From Anaerosalibacter bizertensis (lineage in GTDB: Bacteria; Bacillota; Clostridia; Tissierellales; Sporanaerobacteraceae), in the NCBI RefSeq assembly GCF_009696605.1, contig NZ_VULR01000009.1:1-64000 (forward strand): a stretch of 64,000 bases of DNA. The letters are read 5' to 3'. Both the position numbers and the translations under genes were made by a program. Each line of letters starts with the position of its first letter. Position 1 is the first letter of the stretch. The notes beneath the pieces are model-generated. The model had not been told where the DNA came from. It saw only the letters and a program-made list of their open reading frames with translations, and ran no database searches. This document shows, one piece after another, positions 35,811 through 44,629 of the stretch.

Positions 35811-36458
35811 ATGATTAAAAACAGATATAAAAAAAGAACTAAAAGGTTTAAAAATAATTTTAAAAGTAAAAATTTTTTTAAAAAACAATTAAATAAAGTA
35901 TTTATAGTTTTGATTATACTTCTAATTGTTTTAGTAATAAAAAAAATCAATATGTCATTTACAAATAAAGTAATACGAATAATAGATAGAGGAATTAGAC
36001 ACGAATTTGACATAAAAGCTGAAGGTAGAAAAGTATTAGATTTTTCAAAAAAGGTTTTTAAATTACCAGAAAAAGCAGTGTCCGTATTTAGTTTTGATAA
36101 TAAAAATGAATCCTATATTTCTCCACTAGAAGGAGGAGTACAAAAAACTTCTAGAAATACAAAAGGTGTAGATATTATTTCTGATAAAAGTAAAGAAGTT
36201 TTATCCATAGGAAAAGGCACTGTTACAAGAGTAGAAGATAGAGAAAAATCTGGATATTACGTAACTATAGATTATAAAGATTTTGAAGCTATTTATGGAC
36301 AACTAGATAAAATAAATATATCTATGGGAGATGTAGTTTTCAAAGGTGAGAAGATTGGAACTTTAGGAGAATTGAATGGAAAAAGCACTCCATTATATTT
36401 TGAAATCTGGAAAGATGGGAATAATATAAATCCTAAGGATATTATAAAACTTAATTAA
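35811..36458 (+). CDS. SpoIVFA-like membrane protein with a degenerate M23 (LytM) domain
   Basis: A 215-residue protein with a very basic N-terminus, one membrane segment (about residues 30-46) and a C-terminal M23 domain (about 105-212). The zinc ligands of active M23 enzymes are absent: TKGVDI stands where HxxxD is expected and LYFEIWKDG where HxH is expected. Position supports SpoIVFA, since in Bacillus spoIVFA follows minCD and precedes rplU. SpoIVFA holds the intramembrane protease SpoIVFB in the forespore-surrounding membrane until pro-sigma-K processing. SpoIVFB is not found next to it here. A SpoIIQ-like role is the alternative. Confidence 0.65.
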   Translation: MIKNRYKKRTKRFKNNFKSKNFFKKQLNKVFIVLIILLIVLVIKKINMSFTNKVIRIIDRGIRHEFDIKAEGRKVLDFSKKVFKLPEKAVSVFSFDNKNESYISPLEGGVQKTSRNTKGVDIISDKSKEVLSIGKGTVTRVEDREKSGYYVTIDYKDFEAIYGQLDKINISMGDVVFKGEKIGTLGELNGKSTPLYFEIWKDGNNINPKDIIKLN

Positions 36459-36526
36459 AAATACTATAAAAAAGGCAAAAAAAATGTTAGTATAGTACTT
36501 GCAGATAAAAAAATGAAGGTGATTAG

Positions 36527-38371
36527 ATGATTGATTTGGAAAAATTTGAAAGAATACTTAATAGAGTTGAAAAGCCAGCTAGATACATTGGAATGGAAGA
36601 AAATTCAATTAAAAAAGATCTGAGTAAAATGAATATTAAATTTGCTTTTGCTTTTCCAGATGTATATGATGTAGGAATGTCACATGTAGGTCTCCATATA
36701 CTTTATAATCTTATAAATGTAGAAGAGGACATTTGTTGTGAAAGAGTATTTGCACCATGGACAGATATGGAACAGGAAATGAAAAAAGAAAACATCTCAT
36801 TATTTACTCTAGAAAGCAAAGAACCTATTAAAAATTTTGATTTTCTTGGATTTACACTGCAGTATGAAATGAGTTATACAAATATTATAAATATGCTCCA
36901 TCTAGGACAAATTCCAATTTATTCAAAGGATAGAGAGGAAGAAGATCCTTTTGTTATAGGTGGAGGTCCTTGTGTATATAACCCAGAGCCACTTGCAGAG
37001 TTTATAGACTTTTTTGTAATTGGTGAAGGAGAAGAAGTAATATTTGAGATATTTAATGAGTATAGGGAATGGAAAAAATCAGATGGTACTAGGGATGATT
37101 TTTTAAAAAATATAAGTAAGATTGAAGGTATATATGTACCTAAATATTTTGATGTACACTATAAAGAAGATGGTACTATAGAAAAGATAGAGCCTAATAT
37201 AGTGGGAAATAGCCAAAAAGTTAAAAAGAGAATAATTAAAGACTTAAATAAATCATATTTTCCAGATAAAATTATAGTTCCTTATATAGAAACAGTTCAT
37301 GATAGAATTTCTCTTGAGATATTCAGGGGATGTACAAGAGGATGTAGATTTTGCCAAGCTGGAATTATATATAGACCTGTAAGGGAAAGAAATATAGATA
37401 CTATTATAAATCTTTCTGAAGATCTAGTAAAAAATACAGGCTACGAAGATATTTCATTAATGTCTCTTAGTTCATGTGATTATTCTCAATTAGAAGTTTT
37501 AATTAGGGAATTAATGGACAAATATGAGGAAAAGAAAGTTGGCATATCTTTGCCTTCTTTAAGATTAGATTCTTTTACTCAGAATATAATTCAAGAAATA
37601 GAAAAAGTAAGAAAGACTGGTCTTACATTTGCTCCTGAAGCAGGTAGTCAGAGGCTTAGGGATGTAATAAATAAAGGAGTTACAGAAGAAGATTTAGAAA
37701 ATGCAGTTACCTATGCATTTAATGAAGGTTGGTCAAGAGTAAAACTATATTTTATGATTGGATTGCCTACAGAAACAGAAGAAGACATTTTAGGCATAAA
37801 AGATTTAGGATATAAAGTAAAAGACATATTTTTTAGTGTACCAATGGATAAAAGAAAAGGAAATTTTGTTGTAACTGTTAGCACATCTTGTTTTGTTCCA
37901 AAACCTTTTACTCCTTTCCAATGGATAGGACAAAATACTATTGAAGAGTTCAATGAAAAAATAAAGATTTTGAAAGAGAATATTAAAGATAGAAAGATTA
38001 TATATAATTATCATGATCCAAAACTAAGTTATTTAGAAGCTGTACTAGCAAGAGGAGATAGAAAGGTTGGAAAAGCATTAGTAGAAGCTTGGAAAAATGG
38101 CTGTAAATTTGATGGATGGTCAGAGTTCTTTAGTTTTGAAAAATGGATGGAGGCTTTTAAACAAGCTAATATAGATCCAGATTTTTATGCAATTAGGGAA
38201 AGAGAGCTTGACGAAGTTTTACCTTGGGATTTTATCGATGTGGGAGTATCAAAAGAATATTTATCAAGAGAATATGAAAGGGCCTTAAAAGGAGAATTAA
38301 CCAACGATTGTAGATTAGGCTGTACTGGATGTGGAATAAATAAAAGTTTTTCAGGTGGTGTTTGTAATTGA
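36527..38371 (+). CDS. Radical SAM protein of the TIGR03960 type
   Basis: A 614-residue protein. An N-terminal region (about 1-240) resembles a B12-binding-like domain (AFPDVYDVGMSHVGLHILYNL). The radical SAM core has the cluster motif CTRGCRFCQAG near residue 266. The C-terminus is Cys-rich (CRLGCTGCGI). The reaction is not known to me. Its partner, the DUF2344 protein, overlaps it by 4 bases; the two proteins are fused in some bacteria. The pair regularly precedes RNase G and rplU in Clostridia. Confidence 0.88.
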   Translation: MIDLEKFERILNRVEKPARYIGMEENSIKKDLSKMNIKFAFAFPDVYDVGMSHVGLHILYNLINVEEDICCERVFAPWTDMEQEMKKENISLFTLESKEPIKNFDFLGFTLQYEMSYTNIINMLHLGQIPIYSKDREEEDPFVIGGGPCVYNPEPLAEFIDFFVIGEGEEVIFEIFNEYREWKKSDGTRDDFLKNISKIEGIYVPKYFDVHYKEDGTIEKIEPNIVGNSQKVKKRIIKDLNKSYFPDKIIVPYIETVHDRISLEIFRGCTRGCRFCQAGIIYRPVRERNIDTIINLSEDLVKNTGYEDISLMSLSSCDYSQLEVLIRELMDKYEEKKVGISLPSLRLDSFTQNIIQEIEKVRKTGLTFAPEAGSQRLRDVINKGVTEEDLENAVTYAFNEGWSRVKLYFMIGLPTETEEDILGIKDLGYKVKDIFFSVPMDKRKGNFVVTVSTSCFVPKPFTPFQWIGQNTIEEFNEKIKILKENIKDRKIIYNYHDPKLSYLEAVLARGDRKVGKALVEAWKNGCKFDGWSEFFSFEKWMEAFKQANIDPDFYAIRERELDEVLPWDFIDVGVSKEYLSREYERALKGELTNDCRLGCTGCGINKSFSGGVCN

Positions 38372-39066
38372 TTTTGAGAGTTAAGTTTACAAAAGAAAAT
38401 TATTTAAAATATATATCCCATTTAGATTTAATGAGGCTTTTTCAAAGAGCTTTTAGAAAAGCCGATATTCCAATGAAATATTCAGAAGGATTCAATCCTC
38501 ATCCTAAGTTTTCAATAGCTTCAGCACTTTCACTAGGAGTCTCAAGTATTGGAGAATATATGGATGTAGAACTAGAAAAGAAAATATCAATAACTACTTT
38601 TATTCATAGAATGAACCAAGTATTACCAGATGATATAAAAATATTAAAAGCTGAGTATATAGAAGAAAATAAATCAGTTTCTTCTATGATAGATTGGGGA
38701 TTTTATAAAATTCAGTTTAAATTGAAAAATACTTTAAGTGAAGAAGAAGTGAAAAAGAATGTTGAAGATATTTTAAGTCTAGATGAAATAATTATAATAA
38801 AACAAAAAAAGAAAAAAGGTAAAATTCGTGAAAGAGAGAAAGATATAAGACCTTTTATAGGTAATGTAGTAGTTAAGGAAGTAAAAGATAATTTAGTAAG
38901 TATGGAAGTTTTATTAAAAACAGGGGATAGTGGAAACTTAAAGGCAATAGATTTTTTAAGCTCACTGGAGAAATATACAAGCCTTAATATTATAGATGAT
39001 ACTATCAGAATCCATAGATTGGAACTGTATACAGAAAGGCATGGAGAAATAATTCCTCTTTTATAA
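38368..39066 (+). CDS. TIGR03936 family protein (DUF2344), radical SAM-associated
   Basis: A 232-residue protein. KYISHLDLMRLFQRAFRKAD and the next segment MKYSEGFNPHPKFSIASALSLG are the hallmark of the family. Function is unknown; it is always seen beside or fused to the TIGR03960 radical SAM protein. The TTG start overlaps the previous stop codon (TTGA), so the two are translationally coupled. RNase G follows after 15 bases. Confidence 0.88.
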   Translation: MILRVKFTKENYLKYISHLDLMRLFQRAFRKADIPMKYSEGFNPHPKFSIASALSLGVSSIGEYMDVELEKKISITTFIHRMNQVLPDDIKILKAEYIEENKSVSSMIDWGFYKIQFKLKNTLSEEEVKKNVEDILSLDEIIIIKQKKKKGKIREREKDIRPFIGNVVVKEVKDNLVSMEVLLKTGDSGNLKAIDFLSSLEKYTSLNIIDDTIRIHRLELYTERHGEIIPLL

Positions 39067-39081
39067 TTTAGGAGAGATAGA

Positions 39082-40305
39082 ATGAATTATATACTTATAG
39101 ATGTAAAAAAAGATAAAAATAGCATAGCCATAGTAGAAGAAGATAGGCTAGTTGAATTTTATATAGAAAAACACAATGAAAAGATATTAGGAAATATATA
39201 TAGGGGTAAGGTTGTAAATGTACTTCCGGGGATGGAAGCTGCATTTGTAGATATAGGAGAGAAAAAGAATGCTTATCTTTATATAAAAGATATATTACCT
39301 AGGGAAAGGTATCATGAAGATAAACCTTCAATAGAGGATCTAGTAAAAGTTGGGGATGATATAATAGTTCAGGTTATAAAAGAAGCCATAGGTACTAAGG
39401 GACCTAAGGTTACAGAACATATAACTATTCCTAGTAACTATATGGTTTTGACCCCTTATTCTAGCAAAGTATCAATTTCTAGAAAAATTGCAGATAAAGA
39501 TGAAGTAAAGAGACTATTAAAAGTAGGAGAAAACATAAAAAGAGAAGAAATAGGAATGATTTTTAGAACAGCTTCTGAAAATATAGAAGAGGCTAAGTTA
39601 GAAGAAGAACTAAATTTTCTCATAGATTTATATAGAAAAATAGAAAGAGAAAGGAATTTTTCTCCTTCTCCAAAATTAATTTATAAAGAAATGGATAGTA
39701 TAAACAAAATTGTTAGAGATATTTTTATAAATTTTCAAGGCAAATTGATTATAAATAATACAGATAAGTATAGAGATATACTAGATTTGATAGAAGGTAT
39801 AGATCCAAATGCTATAGAAAATATTGAATTAAGAGATGGAGAAGATATTTTTAAAACTTATAATATTACTGATGAAATAAAAAAAGCTTTAGGTAGAAAA
39901 GTATTTCTTAGAAGTGGAGGATATTTAGTTATAGATGAAACAGAAGCTTTAACTTCCATTGATGTAAATACCGGAAAATATATTGGGAAAATAGATTTAG
40001 AAAGTACTGTATTAAAAACTAATCTAGAAGCAGTAGAAGAACTAGCAAGACAGTTAAGACTTAGAAATATTGGAGGAATAGTAATAATAGATTTTATAGC
40101 AATGAAAAATAAAGAAGATGAAGAGTTGCTACTAAATAGTCTAGAAGAAGAGCTTAAGAAGGATAGGAGAAAGACTAGTGTAATGGGAATAACTAAATTA
40201 GGATTGGTAGAAATGACTAGAAAAAAAGTGAGAAATCGTCTATCATGGAATTATTTTAAAGTTTGCCCTCATTGTGATGGCAAGGGGAAAATATTAATTG
40301 ATTAA
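39082..40305 (+). CDS. rng: Ribonuclease G/E family endonuclease
   Basis: A 407-residue RNase G-type enzyme. The S1 RNA-binding domain is within about residues 35-115 (ILGNIYRGKVVNVLPGMEAAFVDIG). The catalytic region includes TEALTSIDVNTGKYIG with the metal-binding Asp. The zinc-link CPHCDGKGK is at the C-terminus, so a zinc-bridged dimer is expected. The long RNase E scaffold tail is missing. It is likely to act in rRNA maturation and mRNA decay. Confidence 0.94.
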   Translation: MNYILIDVKKDKNSIAIVEEDRLVEFYIEKHNEKILGNIYRGKVVNVLPGMEAAFVDIGEKKNAYLYIKDILPRERYHEDKPSIEDLVKVGDDIIVQVIKEAIGTKGPKVTEHITIPSNYMVLTPYSSKVSISRKIADKDEVKRLLKVGENIKREEIGMIFRTASENIEEAKLEEELNFLIDLYRKIERERNFSPSPKLIYKEMDSINKIVRDIFINFQGKLIINNTDKYRDILDLIEGIDPNAIENIELRDGEDIFKTYNITDEIKKALGRKVFLRSGGYLVIDETEALTSIDVNTGKYIGKIDLESTVLKTNLEAVEELARQLRLRNIGGIVIIDFIAMKNKEDEELLLNSLEEELKKDRRKTSVMGITKLGLVEMTRKKVRNRLSWNYFKVCPHCDGKGKILID

Positions 40306-40307
40306 TA

Positions 40308-40336
40308 TTGACAAATAGGCTTTTTTTTGATAGAAT
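40308..40336 (+). promoter_or_regulatory. Promoter of the rplU-prp-rpmA operon
   Basis: TTGACA (40308-40313, consensus) and TAGAAT (40331-40336) are 17 bases apart; transcription should start near 40343. Confidence 0.85.
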
Positions 40337-40342
40337 TAGTTT

Positions 40343-40418
40343 CTGTAAGTAGCCGCACAGTGTGGGTTTTAAAGCATAGTCACCTGACATTGGCGAGACT
40401 GGATAGGGGAGGTGCAAT
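40343..40418 (+). ncRNA. Ribosomal protein L21 leader
   Basis: The leader contains GTAAGTAGCCGCACAGTGTG, then TCACCTGAC and TTGGCGAGACTGG, followed by the rplU ribosome binding site. This order of elements resembles the L21 leader family of low-GC Gram-positives, an autoregulatory element for the L21/L27 operon. Boundaries are approximate and the call is from memory of the family. Confidence 0.82.
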
Positions 40419-40422
40419 CTAA

Positions 40423-40734
40423 ATGTACGCTGTAATCGAAACAGGAGGAAAACAATATAGGGTTCAAGAAGGAGATACTATTTTTGTTGAAAAACTAGAT
40501 GCAGATAATGGAGAACAAGTAAGCTTCGATAAAGTTTTATTTGTTTCTAAAGATGACGATCTAGTTGTTGGTAAACCTTATGTTGAAGGTGCCAAAGTAG
40601 AAGGAAAAGTTCTAGAACAAGGAAAAGGAAAGAAAGTTATAGTTTTCAAATACAAAGCAAAGAAAAACTATAGAAAAAAACAAGGACATCGTCAACCATA
40701 TACAAAAGTAAAAGTTGAAAAGATTTTAGGATAA
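40423..40734 (+). CDS. rplU: 50S ribosomal protein L21
   Basis: A 103-residue protein with the L21 signature: [18 protein letters not shown] at the N-terminus and [19 protein letters not shown] at the C-terminus. It binds 23S rRNA in the large subunit. The start follows GGGGAGGTG. It heads the conserved rplU-prp-rpmA operon and is probably controlled by the leader upstream. Confidence 0.98.
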   Translation: MYAVIETGGKQYRVQEGDTIFVEKLDADNGEQVSFDKVLFVSKDDDLVVGKPYVEGAKVEGKVLEQGKGKKVIVFKYKAKKNYRKKQGHRQPYTKVKVEKILG

Positions 40735-40739
40735 TTAAA

Positions 40740-41090
40740 ATGATAAAAATAGAAATATATAAAGATATGGTAGGCAATATATTTAAATATTCAGTAGAGG
40801 GTCATGCAGGATATTCTACAAAAGGCAATGATATAGTTTGTTCAGCAGTTTCTATGCTGGCCCAAACTACCCTTATTGCATTGAATAAAGTTGGTAATAT
40901 AGATGAAGAATCTATAGATTACTCAATAGATGAAGAAAAAGGTGTCTTAAAAGTAGCTATCCCTAGAGATCTTTCTAATGAACAATTAAATACTACCAAT
41001 ATAATATTGAAAACTATGGAAGTAGGAATTAAAGCTGTAATAGACAGCTATCCGGAATATATAACTCTCAAATACAGGGAGGTGGAATAA
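40740..41090 (+). CDS. prp: Ribosomal-processing cysteine protease Prp
   Basis: A 116-residue YsxB-type protease. The catalytic His is in [20 protein letters not shown], and the catalytic Cys lies 12 residues later in the same stretch. In Firmicutes Prp removes an N-terminal extension from L27. The next gene encodes L27 with just such an extension, so the substrate is clear. It sits between rplU and rpmA with 5 and 1 bases of spacing. Confidence 0.95.
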   Translation: MIKIEIYKDMVGNIFKYSVEGHAGYSTKGNDIVCSAVSMLAQTTLIALNKVGNIDEESIDYSIDEEKGVLKVAIPRDLSNEQLNTTNIILKTMEVGIKAVIDSYPEYITLKYREVE

Positions 41091-41091
41091 T

Positions 41092-41382
41092 ATGATAAAA
41101 TTAAATTTACAATTGTTTGCAACTAAAAAAGGAGTAGGTTCCTCAAGAAATGGTCGTGATAGTGAAGCGAAAAGACTAGGAGTAAAAAGAGGAGACGGCC
41201 AACTTGTATTAGCAGGAAATATTTTAGTTCGTCAAAGAGGAACAAAAATTCATCCAGGAACAAATGTAGGTAAAGGTTCAGACGATACTTTATTTGCAAA
41301 AGTTGACGGTTTTGTTAAATTTGAACAAAAAGGTAAAAATAGAAAACAAGTTAGTGTATATCCAGTAGAAGAATTAGCATAG
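41092..41382 (+). CDS. rpmA: 50S ribosomal protein L27 with a cleavable N-terminal extension
   Basis: A 96-residue L27. The N-terminus [20 protein letters not shown] carries the Prp cleavage motif. Cleavage after LQLFA would expose the mature N-terminus that reaches the peptidyl transferase centre. The rest is the normal L27 sequence ([17 protein letters not shown]). A strong terminator follows. Confidence 0.98.
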   Translation: MIKLNLQLFATKKGVGSSRNGRDSEAKRLGVKRGDGQLVLAGNILVRQRGTKIHPGTNVGKGSDDTLFAKVDGFVKFEQKGKNRKQVSVYPVEELA

Positions 41383-41390
41383 ATAAAAAT

Positions 41391-41420
41391 CAGCTTACCT
41401 AAAAAAGGTAAGCTTTTTTA
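41391..41420 (+). terminator. Terminator of the rplU operon
   Basis: AGCTTACC pairs with GGTAAGCT around a TAAAAAA loop and is followed by a T-run. Confidence 0.9.
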
Positions 41421-41466
41421 TTCTTATAAGAAAAATTTTTCATGAATCATAAAAAGAGGTAAGGGG

Positions 41467-42048
41467 ATGGATAGTTTGAGCGGAATTTATGAGATCCATA
41501 AAGAAAAAGCTGAATACATCTCTTATATGAAAGATGTATTCAGAGAACAAAGACATGATTATATGAATTATTTTCAAGTGATATATGGTTATCTACAGCT
41601 TGGGAAAATAGAAGAAGCATTAAGACAAATTAAGAAAATCATTCAATTAAATTCAAATTTAAGTCAAATATATAAAATGTCCCTTTTTCATGTAAGTGTT
41701 TATTTAGATAGGGCTATTAGAGAAATGGGAGATTTAGAATATATAATAAATCTACATGTTTTAAATAACAGACAAAATACTATATGCTGTATTGATAACG
41801 AAGAAGAAATAATTAAAAACTTAGATTTGATTTTCGAGGATTTCATGGAAGAAGGTATACGATTTAAAAGGAATGTAGATATAGAAATAGAAGAGTTTAA
41901 AGATAGAATATCTTTCACATTTTCTGGAGAAAATAAAATATCTACATTAATTAAAAACAGTAAAGATGTAGACATTATTGAAGATAATGAAAGAGTTAGT
42001 GTGATTTTTAAGTATAAAAATCCTATAGAGTGTTTAAGTGTAGAATAG
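41467..42048 (+). CDS. Spo0B-like sporulation phosphotransferase (SPOB_a domain)
   Basis: A 193-residue cytoplasmic protein. The helical N-terminal part (about residues 22-75) has FREQRHDYMNYFQVIYGYLQ, in which the His of RHDYMN is the phosphoacceptor position of Spo0B and DcuS/CitA-type kinases. The C-terminal half is a diverged ATPase-like fold without recognisable nucleotide motifs, as in Spo0B. It lies between rpmA and obg, exactly where spo0B lies in Bacillus. Most Clostridia phosphorylate Spo0A directly and lack Spo0B, so a phosphorelay role is inferred from motif and position. Confidence 0.8.
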   Translation: MDSLSGIYEIHKEKAEYISYMKDVFREQRHDYMNYFQVIYGYLQLGKIEEALRQIKKIIQLNSNLSQIYKMSLFHVSVYLDRAIREMGDLEYIINLHVLNNRQNTICCIDNEEEIIKNLDLIFEDFMEEGIRFKRNVDIEIEEFKDRISFTFSGENKISTLIKNSKDVDIIEDNERVSVIFKYKNPIECLSVE

Positions 42049-42050
42049 TA

Positions 42051-42078
42051 TTGACAGGGTTAATAGAATTGGTATAAT
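42051..42078 (+). promoter_or_regulatory. Promoter of obg
   Basis: TTGACA (42051-42056) and TATAAT (42073-42078) are 16 bases apart, both consensus hexamers, starting 3 bases after the Spo0B-like stop codon. Confidence 0.8.
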
Positions 42079-42125
42079 TAAATTACTAAACATTAGTAGG
42101 ATAATAAGTATAAAAGGATGATATT

Positions 42126-43397
42126 ATGTTTGTAGATATAGCAAAAATACGTCTAAAAGCAGGAAAAGGTGGAGATGGAGCAGTTGCTTTTAGAAGGGAA
42201 AAATATGAACCTTCCGGTGGACCTTATGGAGGAGATGGAGGAGATGGAGGAAGTATAATCCTTCAAGTAGATGAAGGATTAAAAACCTTAATGGATTTTA
42301 AATACAAGAGGGTTTATAAAGCTGAAAATGGTGAAGATGGAAAAACAAAAAAACAATATGGGAAAAGTGGAAAAGATTTAGTACTTAGAATACCTCCAGG
42401 AACTGTTGTAAAAGATTTAAAAACTGGAGGAGTAATTATAGATTTTAAAGACAAAGACGAAATTTTTGTTATTGCAAAAGGAGGCCGAGGAGGAAAAGGC
42501 AATGCTAAATTTGCAACTTCCACTAGACAGGCACCAAGGTTTTCAGAAGCAGGAGAAAAAGGTGAAGAAAGAGAAATAATTCTTGAATTGAAGCTGTTAG
42601 CAGATGTTGGACTAGTTGGTTTTCCCAATGTAGGAAAATCCACACTACTTTCAATGATGTCTGCCGCAAAGCCTAAAATAGCTAATTATCATTTTACAAC
42701 TTTAAAACCTAATTTAGGAGTTGTAAGAGTGGAGGAAGGGAAAAGCTTTGTTATGGCAGATATTCCAGGGTTAATTGAGGGTGCCCACGAAGGTGCAGGT
42801 TTAGGCCATGAATTTCTTAGACATGTGGAAAGAACTAGACTTATAGTCCACGTAATAGATGCTTCTGGAATAGAAGGTAGAAATCCTTTAGATGATTTCT
42901 ATAAAATAAATGAAGAATTAAAAAATTATAATCCTAAATTATCAAAAAAACCTCAGATAGTAGTAGCTAATAAAAAAGATATAGGTACTTGGAATGAAGG
43001 ATATAAGATTTTAAAAGAAAAATTAGAAAAAGAGGGCTATAGGGTTCTTCCTGTATCTGCTGCAACAGGAGAAGGAGTAGATAAGTTGAAATATATAATA
43101 TGGGAAGAACTTTCAAAAATTGAAGCAGATTATGAAACTTTTGATGAAGTAGTTGAATTTAAAGAAACAGAAGAAAAAGAAGAAATAGTAGTAAAACTAG
43201 AGGAAGGGAAATTTATTGTAGAGGGAGCTTTTATTGAAAAACTAGTATATTCAACTAATTTTGATGACTTGGATTCCTTAAGATATTTTCAAAATACCCT
43301 TATAAAGAAAGGGATAGTAGAAAAATTAAAGAGTTTGGGTATTGAAGAAAATGATACAGTATATATTTGTGGATTTGAATTTGAATTCTTTGACTAG
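42126..43397 (+). CDS. obgE: Obg GTPase
   Basis: A 423-residue GTPase involved in 50S ribosome assembly and stress/sporulation control. The glycine-rich Obg fold (about residues 1-157) includes GGDGGDGGSI and GGRGGKGN. The G domain (about 158-330) has GFPNVGKST, DIPGLIEGA and NKKD, and a C-terminal Obg-specific domain (OCT) follows. It belongs to the rplU-rpmA-obg neighbourhood and has its own promoter. Confidence 0.97.
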   Translation: MFVDIAKIRLKAGKGGDGAVAFRREKYEPSGGPYGGDGGDGGSIILQVDEGLKTLMDFKYKRVYKAENGEDGKTKKQYGKSGKDLVLRIPPGTVVKDLKTGGVIIDFKDKDEIFVIAKGGRGGKGNAKFATSTRQAPRFSEAGEKGEEREIILELKLLADVGLVGFPNVGKSTLLSMMSAAKPKIANYHFTTLKPNLGVVRVEEGKSFVMADIPGLIEGAHEGAGLGHEFLRHVERTRLIVHVIDASGIEGRNPLDDFYKINEELKNYNPKLSKKPQIVVANKKDIGTWNEGYKILKEKLEKEGYRVLPVSAATGEGVDKLKYIIWEELSKIEADYETFDEVVEFKETEEKEEIVVKLEEGKFIVEGAFIEKLVYSTNFDDLDSLRYFQNTLIKKGIVEKLKSLGIEENDTVYICGFEFEFFD

Positions 43398-43424
43398 AAA
43401 TTGTATGGAGGTAAAAGAGGAGAA

Positions 43425-43607
43425 ATGGAATGCTATAATTGCGGAAATTGCAAAGAAAATAATCCAACTTATTATTGTATAGCAAAAGATAAAGTAATTA
43501 TAAATGAAAATTATAGACCAGAAGAGAAAAAAAGGAATGGATGGAAAAAAGGAAATAAAGAATATGAAGTTCATAGAAGGAATACTAGGAAAGAAATAGA
43601 AATTTAA
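43425..43607 (+). CDS. Small Cys-containing protein between obg and yhbY
   Basis: A 60-residue hydrophilic protein beginning MECYNCGNCKENNPTYYC. The CxxCxxC arrangement plus a fourth Cys suggests a small metal-binding knuckle; the remainder is very basic (EEKKRNGWKKGNKE). No family name comes to mind. ATG 43425 fits AGAGGAG; an in-frame TTG at 43401 lacks a site. Its place between two ribosome-related genes hints at an RNA- or ribosome-linked role, which is speculation. Confidence 0.7.
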   Translation: MECYNCGNCKENNPTYYCIAKDKVIINENYRPEEKKRNGWKKGNKEYEVHRRNTRKEIEI

Positions 43608-43632
43608 GAGGTATTTTAAAGGAGTGTATTAA

Positions 43633-43923
43633 TTGTTAACGGGGAAACAAAGAAGTTATCTTAAAAGTATTGCTAATGGAATAGAACCTATATTCCAAAT
43701 TGGAAAAAATGGTATCAATGAAAATTTTATAAAACAAGTAGATGAAGCATTAGAAGCAAGAGAAATTATAAAAATAAATGTATTAAAAAATAGTTTCTTA
43801 GATACAAAAACTGCAGCTAATGAGGTAGCCAAATTAACAGATGCAGAGTTTGTTCAAAGCATAGGAAATAAATTTGTAATATATAAAGAATCTGAAGAAA
43901 ATAAAAAAATAAATTTACCTTAA
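43633..43923 (+). CDS. yhbY: YhbY-type CRM-domain RNA-binding protein
   Basis: A 96-residue CRM-domain protein: LTGKQRSYLKSIANGIEPIFQIGKNG at the start, with the GxxG-type loop near residue 27, and VQSIGNKFVIYKES near the end. Members associate with pre-50S particles. TTG 43633 follows AAGGAGTG. Its terminator follows directly. In Firmicutes it is commonly followed by nadD, as here. Confidence 0.93.
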   Translation: MLTGKQRSYLKSIANGIEPIFQIGKNGINENFIKQVDEALEAREIIKINVLKNSFLDTKTAANEVAKLTDAEFVQSIGNKFVIYKESEENKKINLP

Positions 43924-43949
43924 AAGATTGGCTTAGCCAATCTTTTTTA
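43922..43949 (+). terminator. Terminator after yhbY
   Basis: AAAAGATTGGCT pairs with AGCCAATCTTTT, followed by T and AT. Confidence 0.88.
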
Positions 43950-44000
43950 TGTATTTTAGATATATAATTTAATATATAGTATAATATTGGAGGGAGATAA

Positions 44001-44612
44001 TTGACAAAGTATAAGATGGGGATAATGGGTGGTACTTTTGATCCCATACATATAGGACATTTAATATTAGCAGAAGAAGCAAAAAATTATTTTGGACTCG
44101 ATAAAATTATTTTTATCCCTACAGGTAGGCCACCTCACAAACATTGGGATAATATGGCGGAACCTATAAAAAGATATGAAATGACACTATTGGCCACAAC
44201 AGACAATCCAGATTTTATAGTGTCATCTATAGAAATCGATAGAGAAGGTACTACCTATACTATTGATACAATAAAATATTTAATACAAAAATATAAGGAT
44301 ACAGAATTTTACTTTATAACAGGTGCAGATTCAATAGTAGAAATATCTAATTGGAAAAACTCTAAAGAGCTTCTATCTCTTTGCAAATTTATAACAGCAA
44401 AAAGAGCAGTTGTCTCAGACAATAAATTAGAAAAAACTATTAGTGAAATAGAAAAAAAGTTAGGGGTTAGTATAGATATTTTACCTATACCATATATAGA
44501 CATATCATCTACAAATATAAGAAATAAAATAAAGAAAAATGAATCTATAAAATATTATTTACCTGATAGTGTTAGGGATTATATTTTTAAAAACAAACTA
44601 TATATTGATTAA
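44001..44612 (+). CDS. nadD: Nicotinate-nucleotide adenylyltransferase
   Basis: A 203-residue enzyme that joins NaMN and ATP to deamido-NAD. The nucleotidyltransferase motif GGTFDPIHIGHL is near the N-terminus and ISSTNIRNKI near residue 170. The start is TTG 44001 after GGAGGGAG. It heads the nadD-yqeK-LCP-rsfS operon found widely in Firmicutes. Confidence 0.96.
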   Translation: MTKYKMGIMGGTFDPIHIGHLILAEEAKNYFGLDKIIFIPTGRPPHKHWDNMAEPIKRYEMTLLATTDNPDFIVSSIEIDREGTTYTIDTIKYLIQKYKDTEFYFITGADSIVEISNWKNSKELLSLCKFITAKRAVVSDNKLEKTISEIEKKLGVSIDILPIPYIDISSTNIRNKIKKNESIKYYLPDSVRDYIFKNKLYID

Positions 44613-44629
44613 AATATGGGGGATTTAAT

